Made by a program: the position numbers and the translations under genes. From the NCBI GenBank assembly GCA_905221605.1, contig CAJNDS010002519.1, positions 128,501 to 192,500 of the forward strand: 64,000 nucleotides of DNA, written 5' to 3'. Origin of the DNA: Symbiodinium natans (taxonomy: Eukaryota > Sar > Dinophyceae > Suessiales > Symbiodiniaceae). This document shows, one piece after another, positions 1 to 8,879 of the stretch; within the stretch, counting starts at the first letter, position 1; every line of letters begins with the position of its first letter. Under the pieces are notes generated by a model that was given only the letters and a program-made list of their open reading frames with translations, was not told the origin of the DNA and made no database searches.

Positions 1-1630
1 GGTCGGCGAGGAGCTTTCCACCCGGGCTACCGGGTTCTAGGACTCGTAGAGAGCACCGGTATGCACCGGTGATGTCCGTGCCAGGACCTCCGGCACTTGG
101 ACTTGGTTTCTGAACCCGTCGTGGTCCTCCGCATGCGGCAGCTTGGTCTGTTTGCCGGGCCGCGGCATGAAATTCCTTTTTCAACATGCCAAGAAGGCCA
201 ATCCACACAGGCGGTGCACGCAATGCATTTCGAAAATTGCTCGGTTCGCACCTGGATTCTGTGACTGCCTGGCAAGGAACACAGCTGCTCTGCCGGATGT
301 TTGGCTGACGCCTGGGCTTGGGTGTCCTGCAGCACAGGTCTAAAGTTGTGCGAGGATCTGCGAGGATATTCGTTTTGTTTTGCATCGGCATCTCTGGAAA
401 GGGAGGACTCAGAACAGTAGGATGCCGAGGACATCCCAGGACCCAAGTTAAGAGTCAGGAGGGTGCCTCAGCACAGACAGCCGAGGCGCTGGGCTGGCGA
501 GCGGCGCCGGCTTCCGAACAGGCGTCCCCGCACAATTTCGGGATTCGGTCCGTTTTGAAGCTCCAATTGGGTTGCCTGAGAGTTCTGCAAGGTGTGTTTG
601 CAGTGTTCCTGCACCGCGACCACAACATACAACCACCTATCTTGACACTTCAGCCTGACGGCCGCCAGGAACGCCAGCAACCAGCAGATACGGACCTCTG
701 AGGTCTGTCAGTCCGGAGCAAAGGTCTCCAAACTTTGCCCCTTGGATCCCCTTGGCAAATCGGCTTTTGTTCCACCACTTCAGCAAGTGACGGGAGCTTG
801 AAAATCAATGACTGTAATCTGAGTGCCACTGGTGCTGAAAACAAAACTTACATAAACTTACCAACCGAGTACGACATGCCTCCGTAGAATCTATTTGAAA
901 ACCGTGACGGACCGTGACGGACCGTGACCTTCTGCAGCTCGAAGGTGAGGAGTTGCATTTCTGGCGTGACCAGACGACTGAGCTGCAGGAGTGCCCCTTG
1001 ACCCGGCTCGTTTTGCTGTCCAAGATGTGCCCGAGGTAACAAAGATGCCAATACATGCTGTCATATACCGCATATGCTCATATGCCGTTAGCCTACCGCA
1101 AAGTTTGCACCAGCCACTTTGTGAAATCTGTTTGGTGCAGGATCAGTTGCGCGGCTTGCTGGCCAAGCGGCGGGAAGGTGCTTTCATCCCTCTCTTCGCC
1201 TCAGCGTGGATTGTTTGGTTTGTCGGATGTTGTCCGGGTTGTCTGGGTTGTGACTGTGCAACAACGTGTGCAACTCTGCAGTGCATCTCAGTGATCAAGT
1301 GCTGGCGAAGGCTTTGCTCGTGGCGAGAGGCATGTGACACTTCAGAGGCCCCAGGGATTTGTGAGGCACACGAGCGATCACGATTCCGTCTAGAAAAGCC
1401 TCCAATCATCATTGCCTCCTCAGACGTCTGGTCGAGCTCCGGGCGACTGTGGAGCAAAGAAGACAAGGCGGCTGGGCAGAGATGCGCATGTAGAATCAGA
1501 GTAATTATCGGTGTGTCGCGGCTGGGGGGAGGGGGGGACGAGTTCTGGATTAAGGCCAGGCCTTGTCAGAAGAGAAGTCTCTGTGCGGGGGCCTCTTGCT
1601 TAAACAGCTCTCTTCTAGATTGTGCACGGG
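1..1630. other. No confident gene; short tandem repeat and weak ORF
   Basis: I see no convincing gene here. A plus-strand open frame of 216 codons (991-1641) begins at a non-ATG codon and shows no recognisable domain or biased codon use; it may be chance or decayed sequence. The overlapping open frames at 27-446 (minus) and 318-701 (plus) also lack family signatures. A 10-bp unit, ACCGTGACGG, is repeated almost three times at 901-929. Confidence 0.5.
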
Positions 1631-1634
1631 AAGT

Positions 1635-1656
1635 TCGTTAGCCCATGTGGCTCAAA
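1635..1656 (+). other. Degenerate relict dinoflagellate spliced-leader sequence
   Basis: The plus strand here reads TTCGTTAGCCCATGTGGCTC followed by AAA. The 22-nt dinoflagellate spliced leader ends in ...GTAGCCATTTTGGCTCAAG. With two single-base insertions and one deletion about 18 of 22 positions agree, including the block GGCTCAA. It lies about 80 bp before the ATG of an intronless gene, as expected when a trans-spliced mRNA has been copied back into the genome. The match is degenerate and was found by eye, so it remains an inference. Confidence 0.45.
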
Positions 1657-1732
1657 CTCAGCAGTTAAACCTGAGAGGAACCGCCTAGGCGGTGTTTTTC
1701 CTCTCCGAGCTTAAAAAAGCAATTCCGTAGCA

Positions 1733-4700
1733 ATGCAGTTGACTTTGTTCCACGCGCTTTTGACCTTGGCAGCCGCTGGGAAGTTCCACTCTCTCAGCCG
1801 GACGGTTCTCAGTGTGGACACATCTGCCTCGGTCAGCGAGAGCAACGTCGCCCAAGCCTGGCTCCGCACCCCTGCGAACCTCCCGAAATGCCATGAGAAG
1901 AAAGTTGTGGGCTCCAGCGATGACAAGTTCCTGCAGTGCCCGAAAGAGTGCCCAATCTACGCCGATGACCGCGGGGATGACACTGACTGCAACTTCGAGT
2001 GCGTGGAAGCAACTCCAAAGGCGTGCACGGCTGTGAACGCCAAAGAGCCTGTCCCTGACACCGAGCGGGGCATTTGCCGAGCTTGCATTATCTATGGCTG
2101 TAAGGCCTGCACCACCGAGGGCCAGGACACCTGTGCTGTCTGTGAGTCGGGCTTCAAGCTGAACGCCACCGGCAAGTGCGACAGTACAAACACGTACTAC
2201 TGGTACGCACTCTTTGCTGTGCTTGGTGTTGTGGCGCTCTTCATCGTCGGCTGGGTTGTTGACATCGCTCGCCGCCCGATTGTCAACCCTCAGGGCCTCA
2301 AGGGTGCGCTCGATGCTCGGTCGCGCTCCAAGGTACGCATGCCGAAGCATTCCGACTCGGACGCAGGACGAGATCTTTACCCTCTGGACACCAACCTCCT
2401 CAAGACGCCGGTGGCCGGCATTGGCGTGCAGCTCCACTTCAACTTCCAGTTCTTCCTCATTGTTTGGTCGCTGGCTATCGGCTTGGCGTGGCTGATTCTT
2501 GCCCTCTCCGTGGACGATGCGCTTCTCATCCTCGGCACTCGTCGGGCCAAGACAGCTCGACAGAACTGCATCCTTGTGGCCTGGGGCTTCGAGACGCAGC
2601 AGCGCCTAATGTGGACCAAGATCGACTTTGTGGCGTGTGCATACCTACTCACCTTCTTGGGCTGCTTGGCCTTTGGCGTGCGTCAGCTGCGTATCTTCCA
2701 GAAGGTGGACATGCAGAACTCCACGCACAAGGATTACGCTGCCCGGGTGAGAAACCTCCCGTTGATGGATGGCACAGAGCCTGTTGAGGAGGAGCTGAAA
2801 AAGCGCATCGAGGATACCACTGGTCAAAAGGTCGTGGGCGTTTCCGTCTGCTGGGATTTTCAGGAGCATGAGGACGAGCTCATGGAACTAATTGAGAGCA
2901 AGCTTGTTGAGAAGGAGGAGATGCTGCACCCCTCGGCCAGTCAGGAGGAGCACCCCGAGCCAGAGAGCTTCTTTGCCCGAATGGAGCGCTCGATGCTGGC
3001 AGCTGATGCAGAGAAGGTCGTGGCCAAAGGCGAGATGACTGAGGAGGAGCAGGAGCATGCGAAGAAGGATGCCGCTGCGCACCCGGAGGAGGAGCACGTG
3101 GAAGAATGCAAGGAGGTTGACATCGTGGGTATCTTGAAGAGCATCAAGACATGCCCCGACGCCTATGCCATTTTCGAGACGGAGACTGCTCGTGATGCTG
3201 CCGTGGAGGCTGTCCACAGTGGAGGCATCGAGTTTGCGGGAAACACAATCACCTTGAACGCCTCCCGGGTGGAGCCGCAGACAGTGAACTGGCGGAACTG
3301 TGCCAACACAGACCTGGTGGTAAAGGCCAAGCGCATCGGCTTGGGCTTCCTGATCATGCTTGCAGGGCTGACGTTGTGGGTGGTGGCTTTCTACCTGCCC
3401 TATGCCTGGTTTACCTTGACGTTCAACTACTCGTATGGGCAGGAGCCAGGCTTCGTGGCAGGCATGACTTTCTCCATGGTTGTTGTGGCTGGGAATGCCT
3501 TGATGTACCTCGTCTGCAGCGAAGTCGCAGATCGCACACGGTTCATCTATGTGGATGACCGGGAGGTGTGCTACATGTTGCTCTACTGCTTCGCGTGTGT
3601 TTTCAACGTGGCACTGGACCTGATCACCACTTACATGGTGGCATACCGTATCAACGTGGGCTTGCGCATGAAGACCTACGACGGCACCCTCCTGGAGAAC
3701 CTCCAGCACTTCTCCGACCGTTTCGAGTCCTATGCCATGCAGCGTCTCCTTGCGAATAACCTTTACGCATATGCCTTCCCTGCCACATTCCTCATCCCTT
3801 TCTTGATTGAGCCCGTCGCCACCATCTATGCTCCTTACAAGATGATGCTGGCCATTGTGCGGACACAGCCGTGCATGAAAGGCTTCATGGCCGAGCGCTT
3901 GTTGGGAAGTCTGGTCTTTGACCTCTCCCGCTACGCCGATCTCATGTTGGATGTTATGATTGCCGTGCTCATTTTCTTCTTCCCTGGTGGCTTCAACATT
4001 CAGATGTTTGTTGGCCTTGCCGGGTCACACTTATACATCTACTTCTTCGACCACTACCGCGTCCTGCGATCCATCCAGAGCTGCAACTACGCAGACAAGA
4101 TGGTTGATTGGTGGTCTCAGTGGATGATGTGCATTCCCTGCGGCTTCATGCTTGCGTGCGTGGTGTTCAAGGCCAACTGCCAGGAAGGTTACCCATGCGT
4201 GGACGGTGACACCATGATCATGGGCTGTGTGATTGCCTTTTTTGGCCACATCATACTTCACACGCTTGCCCTCAAGTTTGTTGTGCCAATGCTTGGCCTC
4301 TCTGGGGAGTCGGATGGCGCGGAGACCAACACCTATCAAGACTGCTCCAAACGCATTCCATGCTCTTGGTTCACTGCAAATCCGGTATACTGCCTGCGCT
4401 CACAGTACATCTACAAGCACAGCCCCCCCTGCACTTTCTGTTTGCCGGGGAAGGAGCACCTTTTGGAAGTGAACGAGGATATCGGCCTCTACTTCAATGA
4501 TGCCCCGGCCAAAGAGGAGGATTACGATGCCCCGCACGTGGATGTTGAGGCGGTGAAAGCAAACCTTCAGGATCTCCGCGGCAAGGCATCGGAAAGCTTC
4601 GAGCAGCTCAGGGGAAAGGCCAGTGGGCAATTGGAGGAACTGCGAGGCAAGGCATCCGGACACTTCGAGGAGCTGAACAAGCAGATGTCGGGACACTTTG

Positions 4701-4927
4701 AGGATTTGCAGGGCAAGATGTCCGGGATGTCTGCCGGCATGTCAAGCACATTAGGAGACATGCAAGGCAAGATGTCCGGAATGTCAGCTGGAATGTCCAG
4801 CACCTTCGACAGCTTGCAGGGCAAGATGTCCGGCTCCTGGTTCGCGAGCAAGAAGGAGGAGACTGATGCTGCCGCTCCTGGTGAGACCGGCGAGAGCGGC
4901 GAGAGCGGCGAGAGTAGCAGCAAGTGA
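1733..4927 (+). CDS. TMEM63/OSCA-like multipass membrane protein with Cys-rich ectodomain
   Basis: This is a 1064-codon intronless ORF starting at an ATG shortly after a stop-rich leader. Residues 1-16 form a probable signal peptide. A Cys-rich segment (about 53-149, with CRAC, CKAC and CAVC motifs) resembles furin-like or growth-factor-receptor repeats. Hydrophobic spans follow near 155-176, 237-260 and 297-316. A large charged cytosolic domain (about 330-530) contains an RRM-like half with VRNLPL and AYAIFETETARDAAVEAV, and ends in TVNWRNC, as in the PHM7_cyt domain. About eight more spans lie between 534 and 856. This order matches the 11-TM OSCA/TMEM63 (CSC1) calcium-permeable, mechanically gated channels; the ectodomain is extra. 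The C-terminus (about 940-1045) has tandem GKASG/GKMSG repeats and a GESGESGES tail. A distant anoctamin or TMC relation is the main alternative. Confidence 0.8.
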   Translation: MQLTLFHALLTLAAAGKFHSLSRTVLSVDTSASVSESNVAQAWLRTPANLPKCHEKKVVGSSDDKFLQCPKECPIYADDRGDDTDCNFECVEATPKACTAVNAKEPVPDTERGICRACIIYGCKACTTEGQDTCAVCESGFKLNATGKCDSTNTYYWYALFAVLGVVALFIVGWVVDIARRPIVNPQGLKGALDARSRSKVRMPKHSDSDAGRDLYPLDTNLLKTPVAGIGVQLHFNFQFFLIVWSLAIGLAWLILALSVDDALLILGTRRAKTARQNCILVAWGFETQQRLMWTKIDFVACAYLLTFLGCLAFGVRQLRIFQKVDMQNSTHKDYAARVRNLPLMDGTEPVEEELKKRIEDTTGQKVVGVSVCWDFQEHEDELMELIESKLVEKEEMLHPSASQEEHPEPESFFARMERSMLAADAEKVVAKGEMTEEEQEHAKKDAAAHPEEEHVEECKEVDIVGILKSIKTCPDAYAIFETETARDAAVEAVHSGGIEFAGNTITLNASRVEPQTVNWRNCANTDLVVKAKRIGLGFLIMLAGLTLWVVAFYLPYAWFTLTFNYSYGQEPGFVAGMTFSMVVVAGNALMYLVCSEVADRTRFIYVDDREVCYMLLYCFACVFNVALDLITTYMVAYRINVGLRMKTYDGTLLENLQHFSDRFESYAMQRLLANNLYAYAFPATFLIPFLIEPVATIYAPYKMMLAIVRTQPCMKGFMAERLLGSLVFDLSRYADLMLDVMIAVLIFFFPGGFNIQMFVGLAGSHLYIYFFDHYRVLRSIQSCNYADKMVDWWSQWMMCIPCGFMLACVVFKANCQEGYPCVDGDTMIMGCVIAFFGHIILHTLALKFVVPMLGLSGESDGAETNTYQDCSKRIPCSWFTANPVYCLRSQYIYKHSPPCTFCLPGKEHLLEVNEDIGLYFNDAPAKEEDYDAPHVDVEAVKANLQDLRGKASESFEQLRGKASGQLEELRGKASGHFEELNKQMSGHFEDLQGKMSGMSAGMSSTLGDMQGKMSGMSAGMSSTFDSLQGKMSGSWFASKKEETDAAAPGETGESGESGESSSK
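4560..4850 (+). repeat. In-frame tandem repeats coding the OSCA-like C-terminus
   Basis: The 3' end of the gene is built from related units of about 33-45 bp. They encode variants of LRGKASGQLEEL, which grade into LQGKMSGMSAGMSST. The units drift from KAS to KMS, suggesting stepwise duplication from one ancestral amphipathic module. The reading frame is kept throughout, so the repeat is part of the protein rather than a non-coding satellite. Confidence 0.75.
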
Positions 4928-6070
4928 GAAGCCTCTCTGGGGGCGAAGCGGCTGGTACCAATCCAGACCGAACCACCCTTCACTTGGACCTTGAACCAAG
5001 AGCCTCGCCCGCTTGCGCTAGTGTGAGAGTTGAAACGGGTCAACGACATGCATGGGACTCGTCGCATGATGCAGACATTTCGGAGCATGTGATGCCTCTG
5101 CGCCATGTCGTATCCGTATCTAGAGTCGAACTGTGTATCAGGGAGGTCACTGCATGCATTTGCATCTGCATCTCCCGCCCTTGATTGTGCTGTGCGGTTT
5201 GCTGACTTCAGTGCTTGCTCGTTGGGTTCGCTCAGCGTGGCTTCCCGGGAAGGTTTGGATCTGCTGAGAGCTGAAGTCGCCGGGGAGAGTGGCGACACAG
5301 ACGCGAGGCAAACATTGCCGAACTCACAGCCAGGGCGGCCATCGTACTCTTTGCCAGCATGAACGTTAACAACTCCATCATGATTTCGGTTTCAGTGTTT
5401 GGGTTACGGCTCGGGTTCAACTAAAGCGGTTCTGTATGCGTGTGCTGCACACACACCTGTTGAGGCAGCGCCGGTGGCGACGCTCTGCTGCCGGCGTCCA
5501 GGCGAGGATGAGAGCTGCAAACAGACAGAAGTATCCGCCTCGCCTCCCTTACCTGGCGAAAAAAGCCGTGGCATAGCGTGCGCTGCGCGCGCATGGTGCG
5601 CCTCAAGCCTGGAAAGAAGTGATACCCAGGCTACCCACAGCCAGAAGGTCAGAAATGTTTTTCTTCCCCCGGACCTGGGAGGCTCTTTCCGGTGATGGCG
5701 TTGTGGCATCTTGCCAGCCGACTGCCTTACTGCTGGGCCGGCCACGGCTGCGTGCAGCCGAGGCGCCCAACTGTGAGGAACCAGGTGTTTTGTTTGTTTT
5801 CCTTTTTGAGGTTATGCAGAAGTTGCCACTGTTTAACCGTTTGTCCAGCCTGGGCTGCCTGGACTGATGCGGTTCAGGCTGCCCTGCATGTTGAATGGCT
5901 GAAGTGAGCAGTGAGCATAAGCACGAGCATAAGCATTGGCAAGGCGTGGTTTGCTTGCAGCTGCAGTGAAGTTGTCGGAACCCAGCAACACCACAAGGCG
6001 CAGGTGGAGACATCCCGGCTCGGCGTATCAGGCGAGGATGGAAAGGCCTGCTCTGGAAATGTAGCCAGAC
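4928..6070. other. Intergenic or unresolved sequence
   Basis: Nothing in this stretch shows a recognised protein family, RNA gene or clear splice structure. Several overlapping frames of 60-110 codons are open on both strands (for example 5404-5745 minus and 5399-5695 plus), typical of the moderate GC content, and none stands out. No polyadenylation-like signal is evident after the upstream stop; dinoflagellate genes usually lack one. Confidence 0.5.
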
Positions 6071-6073
6071 AGG

Positions 6074-6400
6074 TCAAGAGACTGCAGTGAGAAATTGCAC
6101 ATTGGTGGTAGCCTTGTGGTCCTTGAGGTTGGCTTGCAACACCACAAGCTCTGCTGCCAGCTGCGATGTCAGCAGATCCGCCTGCTCAATGAAGTCCGCC
6201 AGGTGCGAGGTGGCATCATGGCATCCTGCCATGTGCTGCTTCGGGGGACGGGATGACACGTGTACAGACTGTGCGCCCCTGCAATGCAGGTCTACCCTCT
6301 GCAAGATTGCATCTCGACTGCCTTCTTCAACTGGTCGCGTGTGCATGAGGGCTGGGCTGACCCAACTGGTCCACACTTCCGTGGCACGTTCGGGTTTGTT
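6074..6400 (-). CDS. Hypothetical protein, C-terminal exon (minus strand)
   Basis: The minus-strand frame ends at 6074 and its last 45 residues look genuinely coding: a charged amphipathic helix reading HLADFIEQADLLTSQLAAEL and then VVLQANLKDHKATTNVQF. Codons are mixed and GC-rich at third positions. Upstream residues (DAILQRVDLHCRGAQ) remain plausible to about 6400; beyond this the open frame looks like non-coding sequence. I do not recognise a family. The overlapping plus-strand ORF (6087-6617) is Cys/Ser/Arg-rich, like an antisense shadow. Confidence 0.35.
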   Translation of the reverse strand, partial: NKPERATEVWTSWVSPALMHTRPVEEGSRDAILQRVDLHCRGAQSVHVSSRPPKQHMAGCHDATSHLADFIEQADLLTSQLAAELVVLQANLKDHKATTNVQFLTAVS

Positions 6401-6935
6401 GTTTGAACTTCCGAAGTTCGGGAGTTTGATTAGACTCGACGCGCTCGAAAAGCTTGGAGAGGGCACACTCCCCAAGAACCAAGGTGGTAGATACTGGACG
6501 ATCCGGGGCCTGTGCGTCGCAAGCACTGAGCGATTGAAGCATCAAGATCCACAGCCAGAAACGGCTCCTGGGCTAATTACACAAGGTTGTGCTGGTCGCC
6601 AGCGTGCTTCTAGGTAGCCTGGTGCAAAACAATAACTCTCTTGAACATCTGCAATCGCCATTACAATTTGCATCGGCGCATGCCGGCGCATGTCGCTACT
6701 GATGGACAAATGGCCCCGGCCTCTGGACATATTCCGGACAGCATGAAATCATACTGGTAGGAGCCGGAGGGAGGCATCCGGGGGCTGGCTAGCGGCTAGA
6801 TCATGTGGCCATGTGGGGTTTTCACTGCAGGAGCGGGACGTGAACACGGCTCTCGGATTCCTGTCCCACCTGCTGGTGACCCTCGCTCGGCTGCTGCAGG
6901 TGCTAAGCGGGGTACGGCCGGGTCGCAATCACCCC

Positions 6936-6983
6936 TCCCTCTCTCTCTCTCTCTTTCTCTGTCTCTCTCTCTCTCTCTCTCTC
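6936..6983. repeat. (CT)n microsatellite
   Basis: A pyrimidine tract of CT dinucleotides with two small interruptions. It is the first of many simple repeats in the window and inflates ORFs on both strands (poly Ser/Leu or Arg/Glu) that are not real proteins. Confidence 0.9.
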
Positions 6984-7281
6984 CATTTGTATGTCTATCC
7001 ACTCTAGACTCTAAAGTTCGACCCTTCCTGCCCGGACACCAGGCGCTGACCATTCACTCTCATGACTTCTGCAGTTTCAGCTGAGGTATTCATGGTTGTG
7101 CAGAGTGTTAAATTGTTTCAAACAGTCGCTAGCCGCTAGTTCAAGATGCACTTGCAAAGCAATGCTTCGTGGCCTGCTGTGGCTTCACTCCACCGATTGC
7201 TCAGAAGGTTATGTGTGAGTGAGTGGTCGCCATAAGACAGAACAACGAAGAGCGAACCGCATTGCATCGGTTTCCGCTGCC

Positions 7282-7415
7282 ATGGCGGACGACTTTGGGG
7301 CATCCAGTACTGGTATCGTCCGCATCCCAACGCCGCAGCTGATCGAGGAGCAAAAGCAAGGATCCTTGGAGTTCTTGTAGCAGTTGACGGGAGCGTTTTT
7401 GTGCCGAAGTTTCAG
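7282..7415 (+). CDS. Possible first exon of a multi-exon gene (two readings)
   Basis: Two plus-strand frames look coding. One starts at an ATG in a strong context (GCCATGGCGG, ATG at 7282) and reads MADDFGASSTGIVRIPTPQL, then IEEQKQGSLEFL up to a stop at 7378; it would need a donor such as GTTCTT at about 7371. The other is open across the same bases (GIQYWYRPHPNAAADRGAKA ... VDGSVFVPKFQ) and ends exactly at a consensus donor, CAG|GTATGT, at 7415. I cannot decide from sequence alone. Either way it would lead into the exon at 7831. Confidence 0.35.
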
Positions 7416-7830
7416 GTATGTGTTATAGTGCCAATGTTGATGAAGGCTTGCTGTGCCTTGCTGAACAGAGGAACGATACGACCCTTTACCTCCTTAGTTT
7501 TGCCTGCTCACCCATGTGCCTTGTTTGGAGACGTTCAGGGAGTAGTTTGCTTGTGGCTTCAGGTGCCCCTTTCGTGTTGGTCGCGATGTTCTGCATGAAG
7601 GGCTGCTGCTGTTTTTGGGTGCCCCTACTCTTCTTTCTGGGAGCTGCCAATGTTCTCCCGACCTGCGAGAATCACGAGCCTTAACTGCCTGCACGGAGTG
7701 TTAGTTGGAACTTCTGTTTGCAGAGCTGTGCAAGGTGCTCAGCTAGGTCTGAAGGCAGCTTGCGTTGATGAAGCTCTACTGTAAAAGTTTGCTTCGAGTG
7801 CCAATCTCGCCTCCACGCATAGTTCTACAG

Positions 7831-7914
7831 GCCGTGAACCTAGGATCGCTTCACGGCGTGGATGAAGACTTATCCCTTGGTCCCCATGTTCCGACGGCTG
7901 CAAAGAGAGCTACT
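7831..7914 (+). CDS. Internal exon, hypothetical protein
   Basis: An 84-bp exon with clean borders: acceptor CTACAG|G at 7830 and donor ACT|GTAAGG after 7914. Both borders are in phase 0, giving 28 codons (AVNLGSLHGVDEDLSLGPHV, then PTAAKRAT). No family is recognised. It probably belongs with the exons at 7.28 and 8.4-8.9 kb. Confidence 0.55.
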
Positions 7915-8376
7915 GTAAGGACTTGATTTGAGGTGCACCCTCTATAGACTGGCTGACTTTGCGTAGTTGTCGTCGGAATATTGCAGCCGTGAGCATGAAG
8001 ATACGTCGGTACATCGGCAGTTTCACTAGCACCCAGTCGATGCAGGTGCTGTGGAATCTTTGTGCAGCTGCTGGTCACCTGCCTTGCTTGTGTGGGCAAC
8101 AGGACGACAGAAAACAGTTTCATCACAAAGGTTTGAAACTAGTGGGGGAGTTCATGTCGCGGGCGAAATGGGCCGTGCCACCAACCACCGCGTACAGTCT
8201 GCATGACACATTGGCAGGAGCGTCTTCAAAATTGGACTGCGGCTACAAGCCTTCACTGGTCTCGCGTTTGTGTCCGCTGTGGCTTGGGGCTGGTACGAGT
8301 TCCTTAGCTGGGCTGCTAAACCTAGATGTTCTCCAGGTCCTCAGTGCTCACTGAAGCAGTACGAATAGTGCCCGTC

Positions 8377-8640
8377 TGCAGTCAAGGAAGCTTAGGTACT
8401 CTGTTACATCGGAGGAGGGCTGTGTCGGAGTCACGGAGATTAACCCGCGGACCCTCTCCCTCGCCTTCCTGATCATGGGGTCTGTCGCCTCGCCCTCCAT
8501 CCTCTGCACGTCCATCAGCAAAGGCGGCGATCCGGTGAACTCTAAAGTAGCAGCATGTAGCAGCCCTGATGGTCTTGTTGTGATACTGAATGTTGGCACA
8601 GGCTGTGTTGGCGATGTTAACGTGCGGGAGACGTCAGAGC
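8377..8640 (+). CDS. Candidate internal exon, hypothetical protein
   Basis: An open plus-strand frame with protein-like composition: RKLRYSVTSEEGCVGVTEIN, then PRTLSLAFLIMGSVASPSIL and a Gly/Asp-Pro turn (SKGGDPVNSKV). Splice borders are not certain; the frame stays open to about 8660. It could encode part of the same product as the neighbouring exons. Confidence 0.35.
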
Positions 8641-8648
8641 AGAGTGAG

Positions 8649-8877
8649 GATGCAGTCTGAGCTTCTGATTCGACGGCTCGTTGAATACTCTTTTTGCGAG
8701 TTTGGCTTCAAAGAAGCCGCAAGGGGCAGAAGCCTAGGAGATCCCGGAGCGTGTCAATGCTTGCTGGAATGTAATGTAGTTGAGTTACTAGCTTCAGTGC
8801 TGAAGAAGCAGGAAGCGAGGCTTGCTGCACGGAGTTGTGCAGGCCTGTTTTGTCCCGAATTCGAGATGATTATTTGA
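8649..8877 (+). CDS. Candidate exon with armadillo-like helices
   Basis: It follows an AG|G acceptor at 8648. The frame reads MQSELLIRRLVEYSFCEFGF and later CNVVELLASVLKKQEARLAA, then RSCAGLF. The pattern of a hydrophobic VVELLASVL helix followed by ARLAARSCAGL resembles an ARM or HEAT repeat unit (inference from the pattern only). The frame closes at 8877, so this may be the last exon or run into an intron. Confidence 0.4.
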
Positions 8878-8879
8878 GT

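Noticed and set aside
991-1641. 216-codon plus-strand ORF before the channel gene
   Set aside because: Non-ATG start, no domain, Cys/Arg/Ser-rich, and it overlaps the relict leader; kept only as unresolved sequence.
1685-2437. 250-codon minus-strand ORF
   Set aside because: It is antisense to the TMEM63/OSCA-like gene and has no independent domain; codon bias of the plus strand explains it.
2888-3709. 273-codon minus-strand ORF
   Set aside because: Same reason: antisense shadow of the membrane-protein gene, rich in His and Cys.
6087-6617. 176-codon plus-strand ORF
   Set aside because: Cys/Ser/Arg bias typical of a shadow; the minus strand reads as a helical protein end.
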